Source: an uncultured Prevotella sp. (GTDB lineage: Bacteria; Bacteroidota; Bacteroidia; Bacteroidales; Bacteroidaceae). Taken from it: 59,221 bases of DNA. Both the position numbers and the translations under genes were made by a program. The DNA lies in NCBI GenBank assembly GCA_934219025.1, contig CAKQDG010000005.1, forward strand, positions 1-59,221, in the 5' to 3' direction. The notes beneath the pieces are model-generated. The model made no database searches. It was not told the origin of the DNA and was given only the letters and a program-made list of their open reading frames with translations. Below are positions 39,994-48,839 of the stretch, in pieces. How positions within the stretch are numbered: the first letter of the stretch is position 1; every line of letters starts with the position of its first letter.

Positions 39994-41085
39994 TTACTTA
40001 ACAAACTTCTTGCCGTTCTGAACATAGATGCCGTTAGACAGAACTGCAGCGTCTGTACCAACGAACTTGCCGTCGATAGAGTAGATGCGGTTGCTTGGGT
40101 TTATAACGTTCTTAATAACCTCTGTTATACCTGTAGTACCGTCTGTCCACTGTGGAGCATCTTCAGACAGGTCAATGCTCTTGTAAGTTGCACCTTCAGT
40201 ACCACAAATTACAGCCATACCCATAACGTATGCTTTTTTCTTGAATGCAAAAACAAACTTTCTGTCAGCATTCCATTCAATGAGGTTTGTGCCCTGAACA
40301 ATCTTGCCGTCACCATCCTTTGCCTGCTCATAGAACTGAAGGAGAGATTTTGCAACTTCTTGATTCTCACCATTCTTGTTAATTTGTAGATTAGCATTTG
40401 TCATTTCATCGTCAGTACCCTGAGCGTTTGTCAAGTCAACGACTACTTTCAAAGGCTTAGCAAAATGCATTTCATACCATTGTGCAACTCCTTCAATCGG
40501 AGTTGTCAGTCCTGGAGCCTCATAAGCTTTAAGCTTACGGTTTGTAGGGTCGCCCTCAAAATTAACATAGTTTTCATAGTCATTTCCCTCATACTGACGA
40601 GCATAATACTGAAGCTGACCAGCAGAAGCTAAATAGAAAATGACCTGCTTTATGTTAGATAATCCCTGCTTATTGTAATCATCCTTAAACTTTAGTTCGG
40701 AATTTGAATTCATGCAAGAGTATGTCCCAGCTTTGAAAGAAACTCCCGTCTCAGGATCAGTGTAATCCTGTTCCAGAACATGATAGTTAGTTCCATCTGC
40801 AACAGTACCAGAAAGAGGGAATGCTGTAAAGTCTTCATCAAGGAATGCACCGGCAACTTTGTCTGCGACACCTGTTATTTTGTTCTGATCAGGACATGTT
40901 ACAACATCCTTTGTTGTTCCATCTTCTTGTACTGTAGGAGTAACAATTGGATGTGTTCCCTCAGGAAGGACTGCACAAGTTTTGAAATAGAAATTGTTCT
41001 GAATTTTCAGTGCAGAAGCAGTCTGTGCGTTTGCCATTGTGCAACCAAGAAGAGCGGCTGCGGCTAAAGTGTAAATTTTCTTCAT
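39994..41085 (-). CDS. Secreted protein linked to the SusC/SusD locus
   Basis: This encodes 363 residues with a signal peptide ending TMANAQ. The mature part is polar and beta-rich with no motif I recognise. The C-terminus reads IYSIDGKFVGTDAAVLSNGI and then ends NGKKFVK; this tail is shared by many Prevotella exported proteins and resembles a sorting signal. It follows susD-like at 119 bp on the same strand and probably belongs to the polysaccharide-utilisation operon, perhaps as a surface glycan-binding protein, but that is inference. It lacks a lipobox, unlike SusE/SusF. Confidence 0.7.
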   Translation of the reverse strand: MKKIYTLAAAALLGCTMANAQTASALKIQNNFYFKTCAVLPEGTHPIVTPTVQEDGTTKDVVTCPDQNKITGVADKVAGAFLDEDFTAFPLSGTVADGTNYHVLEQDYTDPETGVSFKAGTYSCMNSNSELKFKDDYNKQGLSNIKQVIFYLASAGQLQYYARQYEGNDYENYVNFEGDPTNRKLKAYEAPGLTTPIEGVAQWYEMHFAKPLKVVVDLTNAQGTDDEMTNANLQINKNGENQEVAKSLLQFYEQAKDGDGKIVQGTNLIEWNADRKFVFAFKKKAYVMGMAVICGTEGATYKSIDLSEDAPQWTDGTTGITEVIKNVINPSNRIYSIDGKFVGTDAAVLSNGIYVQNGKKFVK

Positions 41086-41155
41086 TTGTTTTGATTTTAA
41101 AGTAAATAATTATGTGATAATTAAAAATTAATCTGTGATAAGAAATAATTTCAAG

Positions 41156-41194
41156 CAGATGGTGTGTCAAGACGAAGTCAAGACCCACCATCTG
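41156..41194. other. Hairpin between the susD-like and secreted-protein genes
   Basis: The 9-bp stem CAGATGGTG/CACCATCTG encloses a 21-nt loop holding two GTCAAGAC-like units. The T tract is on the plus side only, so for the minus transcript it is more likely a processing or stability element than a terminator. Confidence 0.45.
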
Positions 41195-41204
41195 TTTTTA
41201 TCTG

Positions 41205-43016
41205 TTAATATCCTGGGTTCTGATATTCAGCTCCGTTTGTCAAAGCATCTGTAAATGTGGTTGAAATCGGACGGAGTGCAAAGTTCGGATCGAAATACTT
41301 GGCAAGGTCTGGATGCGTCTCCTCCAAGTAAGCCTTGCTCTTCAGCATACCTGTACGCTTCAAATCGTAGAAGCGGCAGTATTCGCCGCAAAGCTCACGG
41401 CCACGCTCGTCGAGCACGGTGCGAACGGTTGCTGTGCCTGTCAATGGCTTTGCCCCAGCTCTGTTTCTAACCTTATTGATATATCCCATAGCGTTAGAAC
41501 CGCCATTCAGATATATATCAAGCTCTGCTGCGATGAGGTAAACCTCAGACATACGCATCATGAAAGTTGCGTTGAGGTTACCAAGACGGCCTTTGCTCTC
41601 GTTCACAACATAATAGTTGCTACTGTTGTGCTTGTTGAGTGATGGGTAGAAATAACGCCACTGGTTCTCGTTACCTGCTGCATTCTTCATAATTACGTTG
41701 CGATTAGCGTCATCATAAACTGCCTTGTAGTCTACAACGAGGTATGGTACAGTTGCGCTCTGAGCAACCTCTGTTGCGTAATCTGCATCCTGTGGCATAA
41801 CAATCTTGATAGCTGGTTGACCTACTGCTATCCTCTTTCCGCGAACAGAAGCATCCTTCTGCCAAGCATTTACATCATCCTCAGTTTTCCAAATATATGC
41901 TTGATTAGCGTTCCACTCTGTCGTGAACGACTTGTGGAAACGTGGGTCAAGAGTATTGTCGTCCTGTACATACAGGTTGATGAGGTGTTGTGTAGGCATA
42001 AAGATACCCTGATAGCTTCCGTCCCAAGTCTGGCGTTCCTTGACATTGTCCACACGAGCACCGAACTTGTTCAGCACGCAGAGGAACTTCTCGTCCATAC
42101 GGTTACACTTCTGGGCACCGTTGCTTGAACCGTGGCCGTCAGCGCCAGAATACCAGCGATGCTTCCAAAGTGCCTCTTTGTTTGTCCAGTTGTTTGCCTC
42201 CTTGAATACGTCCTCGTAGTTAGGATACATATAGGCACCATATTCACTACCGCCATTCTCGCAGTCCTGAATAAGTTTCTTTGCAGCATCCATACCTTTC
42301 TGCAAATACTCGTCTGTTCCATATTCCTTGGTCTGCAGGCAAGCCTTAGCCAAGAAACCGAGGGCAGCTTTCTTTGTTGGAGTAGTACAAAGGTCGTCAG
42401 TACCTTTTTCCAAATGTTCAGCAGCAAACTCAAGGTCAGGTATGATGATTTCCTTGTAGATAGTCATCGGATCTGTGCGAACTGGAGAATAGTCAGCTTT
42501 AAGTTCGTCTTTCTCTGTAAGCAACGTCATACCGCCAAACTGTTCAACACCATTAAAATAGTAGATAGCTCTCATAAAACGAGCCTGAGCCAAAATGTTG
42601 TTCAGTTCCTCTTCTGTAAAGTTTGCCTTTGCCTTGTCGGCATTCTTCAAAACGATATTACAAGAAGAAATACCGTCATAAGTGCTGTTCCACAGAGCAT
42701 TGGTATAAGTTGTATTTGGAGTTGCACCGGCATAAAACCAAAAGTACTGCTGGTAAGCATTATCATCGTTAGCACGATAAGTCCACAAGTCGGTATCGCC
42801 TTCTGTAAACTCCATAAAACCGTCAGTGCCGTAATAAGTACGTTCCATTCCGAAGAAGCACTGGTTGAGCAATTCCTCATAACCTGTTTTTGTCAGAGCC
42901 AGGTCTCCGAGTTCGAATCCACCAGGATTCTCCTCGTCAAGGCTACATGACGAAAATCCGCCTGCTACAAGAGCAAGAGAGGAAGCCATGAATATATTTT
43001 TTATTAAACTTTTCAT
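41205..43016 (-). CDS. SusD-like outer-membrane lipoprotein
   Basis: This encodes 603 residues with a lipoprotein signal (lipobox FSSC at about 24). SusD proteins bind glycans on the cell surface and cap the SusC transporter. Family features are the N-terminal SCSLDEENPGG, TPR-like helices (AQARFMRAIYYFNGVEQFGG), and the C-terminal RMSEVYLIAAELDIYLNGG and INKVRNRAGAKPL with ERGRELCGEYCRFYDLKRTG. The gene follows the susC-like gene by 36 bp. Substrate cannot be read from this; no glycoside hydrolase lies in the operon. Confidence 0.96.
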   Translation of the reverse strand: MKSLIKNIFMASSLALVAGGFSSCSLDEENPGGFELGDLALTKTGYEELLNQCFFGMERTYYGTDGFMEFTEGDTDLWTYRANDDNAYQQYFWFYAGATPNTTYTNALWNSTYDGISSCNIVLKNADKAKANFTEEELNNILAQARFMRAIYYFNGVEQFGGMTLLTEKDELKADYSPVRTDPMTIYKEIIIPDLEFAAEHLEKGTDDLCTTPTKKAALGFLAKACLQTKEYGTDEYLQKGMDAAKKLIQDCENGGSEYGAYMYPNYEDVFKEANNWTNKEALWKHRWYSGADGHGSSNGAQKCNRMDEKFLCVLNKFGARVDNVKERQTWDGSYQGIFMPTQHLINLYVQDDNTLDPRFHKSFTTEWNANQAYIWKTEDDVNAWQKDASVRGKRIAVGQPAIKIVMPQDADYATEVAQSATVPYLVVDYKAVYDDANRNVIMKNAAGNENQWRYFYPSLNKHNSSNYYVVNESKGRLGNLNATFMMRMSEVYLIAAELDIYLNGGSNAMGYINKVRNRAGAKPLTGTATVRTVLDERGRELCGEYCRFYDLKRTGMLKSKAYLEETHPDLAKYFDPNFALRPISTTFTDALTNGAEYQNPGY

Positions 43017-43052
43017 AATTATCTGTTGTCGTTTTTTGTTAAAACCATTTTA

Positions 43053-46000
43053 TCAGAATGTTACATTCACGCCAAATACGAACTGACGGTATGTTGGGAA
43101 AGCATCCGATCCATTTGTCTCTGGGTCAGTACCTCTCAGTTTTGTATCGTGTGTCCAAATTACAGGGTTGTAAGCAGTGAAGTAGAAACGTAGCTTCTCC
43201 ATCAGGATTCTCTTTGAGATATTCTTAGGAACTGTGTATCCGAGAGTAACGTTCTTCAATTTGATGAATGAACCATCACGATAGCTGAGTGCAGAATATA
43301 CAGTGCTCTGCTCTTCGCCTGAGCCAGGACGTGGATAGAATGCGTTTTGGTTGCTCTCTGTCCAATAGTCAGTTGTAGAGATTTGGTTCTCTGTTACAGA
43401 GTATTTTGCGGTGTAGCGTCCTACGAGGTCGCTGCAGATAGTCTGTCCGAGACGAGCCATAATGAATACAGAGAGGTCGAAGCCCTTGTAAGTGAAGCTG
43501 TTGTTCAAACCAAGAATCCAGTCAGGGTTCTGGTGTCCAAGAATCTGACGGTCGTCCTGTCCATACTTGTGAACGCCATTGTCACCATCCTTGTCATTTG
43601 TTGCCACCATAATGTAACCAGGCTTAACACCATACTTAGCCATAAGGTCGGCATCATCAGTAGTTTTCCAAAGACCTTTGTATTTGTAGCCGTAGAATGA
43701 CTTGATAGGCTGTCCTTCAAACAAGTTTTCAGCCTTAATATCTCCGTCTGGCAGAGCGTCAATCTTTTCCTTGCTCCATGTCATAGAGAGAGAAGTGTTC
43801 CAAGAGAAGTCCTTTGTACGGAAGTTGTGACTATTGATAGTTGCCTCAAAACCGTGGTTGCTTGTCTTGGCAAGGTTCTGCCACATGCTCAGTGGGGAGC
43901 CCCATCCTGTAAATCCGCCTGTGATAGGTACGGTACGCTTGAAGAGAAGTCCCTTTGTCTTTGTTGTGAAGTATTCCATAGAACCATCCAAACGTCCGCC
44001 AAGAACAGCGAAGTCAAGACCGAAGTTCCAGTTGTAAGATTTCTCCCAACCAAGGTTTGCACTTGCAGCAGTTCCTGTATACTGTCCGAATGAAACGATC
44101 TTGCCGTTTACGGTAATACCAGAAGCAGAATATACGATAGGAGTAGTTGTTGTAGCATATGCTCCCATACCTCCGGAGTTACCAGTGATACCGTAGCCAA
44201 CACGAAGTTTCAAGTTGTCAAGCCAACCTTTTGTACCTTCCATGAACTTTTCGTCGCTGATACGCCATGCAGCAGCTGCTGCGAAGAAGCTATCCCACTT
44301 GTTGCCCTCTGAGAACCAAGACACACCGTCCCAACGGTTAGAAAGGTTCAACATATACTTGCCTTTGTATGTATAGTTAAAGCGCAAAGCATAAGACATC
44401 TTCTGTGTCTTCGAGTAATCAGATTCGATATGCTGCGAACTTGCAGATGTCAAACGATGGAATGACCACTTATCAAGATCCTGACCGCTACCGCCTGTTA
44501 CATACGACTCATTCTCTGAACTTTGCCATGAAGTAACGAATGTTGCACCGAAGTCATGATCCTTGGCAACAGTAAGTTTATAGTTAAGGATGTTCTCCCA
44601 CAAATAAGAGTATGCCTCACTATGGTGTACTTCTGCGTGTGGAGTTCCTGCATATGTAGGACGGTTGGCATTACACTTGTCGCCCCAATACAATCCCTGG
44701 CGAGAGTTGCTAAGAGTGGCGCTCAACTGAGAGCGGAATGTCAAGCCCTTTACAGGAGCCAGTTCCAAGTAGCCTGTTGTATTAATATATGTGGCCCGGG
44801 TATTGTTCACATACTGATCCTTAATATAGTCGCCAAGTGGAGAATACTGATTTGAAATGAATTCATGGTTGATTTCGCCTTTGTCATTGTAAACATCTCC
44901 AAGTGGGAATGCCGTCATTGCCTTAGTGAAAGTGTTCTTCACACCAGCGTCACGATCGCGGTAGTTCAAGTTAGACGTAAATCCGAGTTTAGCCCACTTG
45001 AAAATCTCCTGGTCGATGTTCAAACGAATCTGGTACATATCCTGCTGTTCGTTCTTCAGCAGTCCCTTGTCTTGAGTGTAAGAAAGTGCAGCGTAAACCT
45101 TTGTAGATTTACCGCCGGCATTTACAGACATAGAGTATTTCTGTGTTGTAGCAGTTCTTCCAGAAGCCTCGTCAACCCAGTCAATCCATTTGCCCTGATT
45201 GTAGGCATCGAGATATTCGTCGTTGTTGAAGATGACAGACATATTCTCTGGATATTTTCCATACTTATAATTATAAGCTTCTTTCTGGTAGTTCACCCAC
45301 TCATCGCCTGTCATTCCGTGCTTGTAGTTAGGATTGCCGCTGAAGCCATAATAAGCATCGAAATTAACTGTAGCCTTGCCTTGCTTACCACGTTTTGTTG
45401 TAATCATGACAACACCATTGGCACCGGCAGAACCATATATAGCTGTAGAAGAAGCATCCTTCAATACATCGATTGTCTCGATATCAGATGGATTCACCTG
45501 GCTGTAACTTCCCGGTACACCATCAATGATAAATAGAGGTTCGTTACTTCCGTAGATAGAACGCGAACCACGAAGAAGAATCTCAGGGCTGCTACCTACC
45601 TGACCAGATGTAACGGCGATATCCATACCGGCAATCTTACCTTGCAACGCTTCCATGGCATTGCTTGTAGGAGCAATAGTGATATCTTCAGACTTTATAG
45701 ATGTAACGGCACCAGTGAGGTCGCGTTTCTTCTGAGTTCCGTAACCGACTACTACCACATCGTCCAAGCCAACAACGTCTGGCTCCATTTTTAGAGACAA
45801 ATGACCGTTGACAACCTTCACAGCTTTGTCCTTATAACCTGTGTAAGACAGTTTCAGTGTTGAGCCGACAGGAGCATTAACCGTGAAATTTCCGTCGAGG
45901 TCGGTTACTGTTCCGTTTTTGGCTCCACTCTGTGGAATGACGGTCACGCCAATCATCGGCTGGCCAGTCTCGTCTACTACAGTGCCCTTAACGACGCCAC

Positions 46001-46148
46001 TTTGCTGAACAGCTTGTGGAGAAGGGGCAACGCTGCCGTTGCCGGCTGCATAAACGGATGCAGGGCAAAGCATTGCAGAGGACAGAGCAAGCGCGATGGA
46101 CATTTTTTTCAAGCTTTCGCTTGAATTATACATCTTTCTTGTCTTCAT
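43053..46148 (-). CDS. SusC-like TonB-dependent outer-membrane transporter
   Basis: This encodes 1031 residues. The signal peptide ends VYA. A carboxypeptidase-like regulatory domain (GTVVDETGQPMIGVTVIP, about 55-125) is followed by the SusC signature DDVVVVGYGTQKKRDLTGAV and the plug (ALQGKIAGMDI, LLRGSRSIYGSNEPLFIIDG, DVLKDASSTAIYGSAGANG). The barrel ends FVFGVNVTF with terminal Phe. It imports oligosaccharides or peptides, energised by TonB. The leader is long (-7 box at 46546-46553). No sigma/anti-sigma pair or hybrid two-component regulator lies nearby. Confidence 0.97.
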   Translation of the reverse strand: MKTRKMYNSSESLKKMSIALALSSAMLCPASVYAAGNGSVAPSPQAVQQSGVVKGTVVDETGQPMIGVTVIPQSGAKNGTVTDLDGNFTVNAPVGSTLKLSYTGYKDKAVKVVNGHLSLKMEPDVVGLDDVVVVGYGTQKKRDLTGAVTSIKSEDITIAPTSNAMEALQGKIAGMDIAVTSGQVGSSPEILLRGSRSIYGSNEPLFIIDGVPGSYSQVNPSDIETIDVLKDASSTAIYGSAGANGVVMITTKRGKQGKATVNFDAYYGFSGNPNYKHGMTGDEWVNYQKEAYNYKYGKYPENMSVIFNNDEYLDAYNQGKWIDWVDEASGRTATTQKYSMSVNAGGKSTKVYAALSYTQDKGLLKNEQQDMYQIRLNIDQEIFKWAKLGFTSNLNYRDRDAGVKNTFTKAMTAFPLGDVYNDKGEINHEFISNQYSPLGDYIKDQYVNNTRATYINTTGYLELAPVKGLTFRSQLSATLSNSRQGLYWGDKCNANRPTYAGTPHAEVHHSEAYSYLWENILNYKLTVAKDHDFGATFVTSWQSSENESYVTGGSGQDLDKWSFHRLTSASSQHIESDYSKTQKMSYALRFNYTYKGKYMLNLSNRWDGVSWFSEGNKWDSFFAAAAAWRISDEKFMEGTKGWLDNLKLRVGYGITGNSGGMGAYATTTTPIVYSASGITVNGKIVSFGQYTGTAASANLGWEKSYNWNFGLDFAVLGGRLDGSMEYFTTKTKGLLFKRTVPITGGFTGWGSPLSMWQNLAKTSNHGFEATINSHNFRTKDFSWNTSLSMTWSKEKIDALPDGDIKAENLFEGQPIKSFYGYKYKGLWKTTDDADLMAKYGVKPGYIMVATNDKDGDNGVHKYGQDDRQILGHQNPDWILGLNNSFTYKGFDLSVFIMARLGQTICSDLVGRYTAKYSVTENQISTTDYWTESNQNAFYPRPGSGEEQSTVYSALSYRDGSFIKLKNVTLGYTVPKNISKRILMEKLRFYFTAYNPVIWTHDTKLRGTDPETNGSDAFPTYRQFVFGVNVTF

Positions 46149-46679
46149 ATAAAATAGATTTTGTAATTAATATGTTTCCAGTTTTTATCTTTTGATACGC
46201 ATGTCGATGTTGCCGAGAATTATCAAGGGCCGGTATGATGAACGGCTGTCCTTTGTTTTGTTGAAGTTTTCGCTCTTGGCCTATGCTGCAAGCGTTTTTC
46301 TTTCGATTTTTCAGTTTGACATTTTATGCGTATTTACATGCTAACAGTTTTCCGTCTTCAAATTGATTTAAGGTGCGAATAAAAACTTAGTATATATATA
46401 ATATGTTCGTACATATATTAATATATGCGGTTTTTAAGTATTTACAGCAAGATATTTCAAATAAAGCGGTGGCTCACGGGCAAGGCCATTTCTTTTTAAG
46501 TTTGCCATTCATTGTTTTGACCTGCGTCAAGCCATTCTTTCTTTGCAAAGATAGAGTTTTTTCTCAAAAGATTGTTATAAAACACGGAAAAAGTTTGCTT
46601 TTTTTTTGAATAAGTGTAAAATTGTCTTTTAAATACGTGTTTTTGGCAATTTATTTTTCTATGTTTCGGTGTGTGTGTG
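46149..46679. other. Long upstream region of the susC-like gene, no gene seen
   Basis: About 530 bp are AT-rich, with a TATATATATAATATG tract near 46390. The only signal I can support is a -7 box at 46546-46553. If it is used, the transcript has a leader of about 390 nt, room for regulation by RNA or small protein, but none is recognised. Confidence 0.5.
46546..46553 (-). promoter_or_regulatory. Probable -7 box of the susC-like operon
   Basis: TATCTTTG on the minus strand; no TTTG at 18-20 nt upstream (nearest is 11 nt). Confidence 0.35.
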
Positions 46680-46802
46680 TTTTTTTTTTGGGGGGGGGAC
46701 AACTCGGACTGCTCGGACTGCTCGGACAACTCGGACTGCTCGGAGGGGGCGGACTGCTCAGACTGCTCGGAGGGGGCGGACTGCTCGGACTGCTCGGAGA
46801 AC
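46680..46802. repeat. TCCGAG 9-bp repeat array, copy 4 (single orientation)
   Basis: Starts with nine T and nine G, then about eleven CTCGGACnn or CTCGGAGGG units, all in one orientation, so unlike copies 1-3 it cannot form the long hairpin. The insert GGAGGGGGCGGACTGCTC is present twice. It directly adjoins MITE-like copy C. Confidence 0.85.
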
Positions 46803-46822
46803 TTGGGGCAATATGGTTGGCT

Positions 46823-47036
46823 GAAAAAAGTGTTCCAAATTTCCTCGCCTCGATTTCTTAATATTTGTTTAAGGAAAAACGGCGTTTTCGGGAAAGCTAT
46901 GCTTTTCGGGGAGAGAAGCATTGCTTTGCTCCCGAAGAAGCATTGCTTCTCTTGGAACGGAGCTTTGGCTTATACATTATTTAACTTTCGGGCAACGGGC
47001 AAGACGTCCGTTTTGAAGAAGTTTGGAACACTTTCG
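46823..47036. repeat. Dispersed MITE-like palindromic element, copy C
   Basis: This is about 214 bp with terminal inverted repeats AAAGTGTTCCAAA (near 46827-46839) and TTTGGAACACTTT (47022-47034). The core (CTTTTCGGGGAGAGAAGCA, TTGCTTTGCTCCCGAAGAAG) matches copies A and B; the outer parts have diverged. It ends 9 bp from the pdxJ stop codon. Confidence 0.8.
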
Positions 47037-47044
47037 GATTTTTT

Positions 47045-47758
47045 TTATTTCAGGCAGTCGAGATATTTCTCGATGGTGTTTTTCAGTCCGATATACAGGG
47101 CATCGCAAATCAGTGCGTGGCCGATGCTCACTTCGTCGGTCCATGGAATCATTCTGTGGTAGTAGGCCAGGTTTTCGAGGCTCAGGTCGTGGCCGGCGTT
47201 AAGCCCCAGTCCCAGTTCGCGTGCTGCCACGGCTGCTTCCACGAAGGGTTTGATTGCTTCTTCGCGGTTGCGCGCGTAGTTTGAGGCATATGGCTCTGTG
47301 TAGAGTTCCACGCGGTCGGCTCCACAGTTTTTTGCGCCGTTCACCATCTCGGCAGAGGGATCTACAAAGATGCTCGTGCGTATGCCTGCTTCCTTGAATC
47401 TGCCCACCACGTCGCTGAGGAACGTGCGGTTTTCAAGTGTGTCCCATCCGTGGTTACTCGTGAGCTGTGCGTCGCCGTCGGGCACGAGTGTTACCTGTGT
47501 GGGCTTCACCTCGAGCACCAGTTCTATATATTTCTCTATTGGGTTGCCCTCGATGTTCAGCTCGGTAGTTATCAATGGTTTGATTTCTCTCACGTCCTGA
47601 TAGCGGATATGGCGCTCGTCGGGGCGCGGATGAACTGTAATGCCTTGAGCTCCAAAGAGCTGACAGTCTTGTGCCACCTTCTCCACGTCGGGGTTGTTTC
47701 CGCCCCTGGCGTTGCGCAAGGTCGCCACCTTGTTGATGTTTACGCTTAATTTTGTCAT
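47045..47758 (-). CDS. pdxJ: Pyridoxine 5'-phosphate synthase
   Basis: PdxJ condenses 1-deoxyxylulose 5-phosphate with 3-amino-2-oxopropyl phosphate to give pyridoxine phosphate. The 237 residues begin LSVNINKVATLRNARGGNNP, the family N-terminus, with GITVHPRPDERHI near 40, ELNIEGNP near 67, FVDPSAE near 130, ELYTEPYA and GLNAGHDLS near 190. Complete. It is divergent from nadK; the gap is 144 bp. Confidence 0.96.
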   Translation of the reverse strand: MTKLSVNINKVATLRNARGGNNPDVEKVAQDCQLFGAQGITVHPRPDERHIRYQDVREIKPLITTELNIEGNPIEKYIELVLEVKPTQVTLVPDGDAQLTSNHGWDTLENRTFLSDVVGRFKEAGIRTSIFVDPSAEMVNGAKNCGADRVELYTEPYASNYARNREEAIKPFVEAAVAARELGLGLNAGHDLSLENLAYYHRMIPWTDEVSIGHALICDALYIGLKNTIEKYLDCLK

Positions 47759-47810
47759 GTCAAAAGTAATTTGTTAATAACACCGTGTCTGCTTTTACCG
47801 GAAAAAGTTG

Positions 47811-47818
47811 TATATTTG
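47811..47818 (+). promoter_or_regulatory. Probable -7 box of nadK
   Basis: TATATTTG matches TAnnTTTG; no clear -33 box. The leader is about 78 nt. Confidence 0.4.
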
Positions 47819-47902
47819 CAGACGTATTTATGAGCGCAAAGTTACAAAAACATTTGCAATGGCAGAATAAATACGGTGTATAAAGATTAAAAAGAATAGA
47901 AT

Positions 47903-48838
47903 ATGTCGTTGCGGAAACTCAAATTCGCCATTTTCGGCAACATTTACCAGGCTGACAGATCCTCAGGAATATACCACCTGCTCAATGCTCTCGCGCAGCG
48001 GAGGGCTAAGGTGAGCATGGAGCGTGCATTTTATGATTATCTCGCCAAGACCCGCGGGGTGAAGCTCGACGGCGTTGAAACTTTCGACGGAAAAGACGTG
48101 GATGCCGACTACGTGGTGTCGATGGGGGGCGACGGCACGCTGCTGCGCACCATATATTGCGTGGGCAGCCGCTGCACGCCGATAATCGGTGTGAACATGG
48201 GGCGGCTGGGCTTCCTTGCCGGAGTGGGCGTGGATGATATCGACGAGGTGCTCGACAGTGTGTACAACGAGCATTACGTGGTGGACTGTCTTGCCATGGT
48301 GCAGGTGGAGACCACTCGCAACGACGAAACCGACATACAGGAGTGTGCGCTCAACGAGATTGCCGTGCTCAAGCGCGACAATGCCTCGATGATATCCATA
48401 CGCACGATTATCAACGGCGAATACATCGTGACCTATCATGCCGACGGGCTGATAATCAGCACGCCGACGGGGTCTACGGCCTACTCGCTGTCGAACGGCG
48501 GACCGATTATCGTGCCCCACACGGGGGTGTTGAGCCTTACGCCGGTGGCACCCCACAGCTTGACCGCGCGCCCCATCGTGATTCCCGACAATGCCGTTGT
48601 AACGCTCGAAGTGGAAAGCCGGAGCCACAACTTTCTTGTGGCTGCCGACGGGCGCTCGGCGAAATACGACGAGGGGCAGATTCTCACCATCCGCCGCGCG
48701 CCCTATGATGCCCACATCGTGAAGCCCAAGAAAATGACATACTTCTCCACGCTGAGAAAGAAAATGATGTGGGGTGCCGACACAAGAGTTTCTGCACCGT
48801 CGGCAACTTCGGGAGGAGAATTACAGAAAAACTCATAG
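47903..48838 (+). CDS. nadK: NAD kinase
   Basis: NadK phosphorylates NAD to NADP. The 311 residues carry VSMGGDGTLLR (about 73-83), the NE motif in CALNEIAVLKRD (about 150), TPTGSTAYSLSNGGPI (about 187-202), and VAPHSLTARPIVIPD. The C-terminus is somewhat extended. The stop is 1 bp before the downstream ABC transporter ATG, so the two are cotranscribed. Confidence 0.96.
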   Translation: MSLRKLKFAIFGNIYQADRSSGIYHLLNALAQRRAKVSMERAFYDYLAKTRGVKLDGVETFDGKDVDADYVVSMGGDGTLLRTIYCVGSRCTPIIGVNMGRLGFLAGVGVDDIDEVLDSVYNEHYVVDCLAMVQVETTRNDETDIQECALNEIAVLKRDNASMISIRTIINGEYIVTYHADGLIISTPTGSTAYSLSNGGPIIVPHTGVLSLTPVAPHSLTARPIVIPDNAVVTLEVESRSHNFLVAADGRSAKYDEGQILTIRRAPYDAHIVKPKKMTYFSTLRKKMMWGADTRVSAPSATSGGELQKNS

Positions 48839-48839
48839 C

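Noticed and set aside
46681..47162. 163-codon plus-strand frame with SDCSDCSEGAD repeats
   Set aside because: Translation of the TCCGAG array and MITE-like copy C, then antisense to pdxJ.
47761..47768. TACTTTTG on the minus strand next to the pdxJ start as a promoter box
   Set aside because: The predicted RNA start would fall inside the coding region and there is no -33 box.
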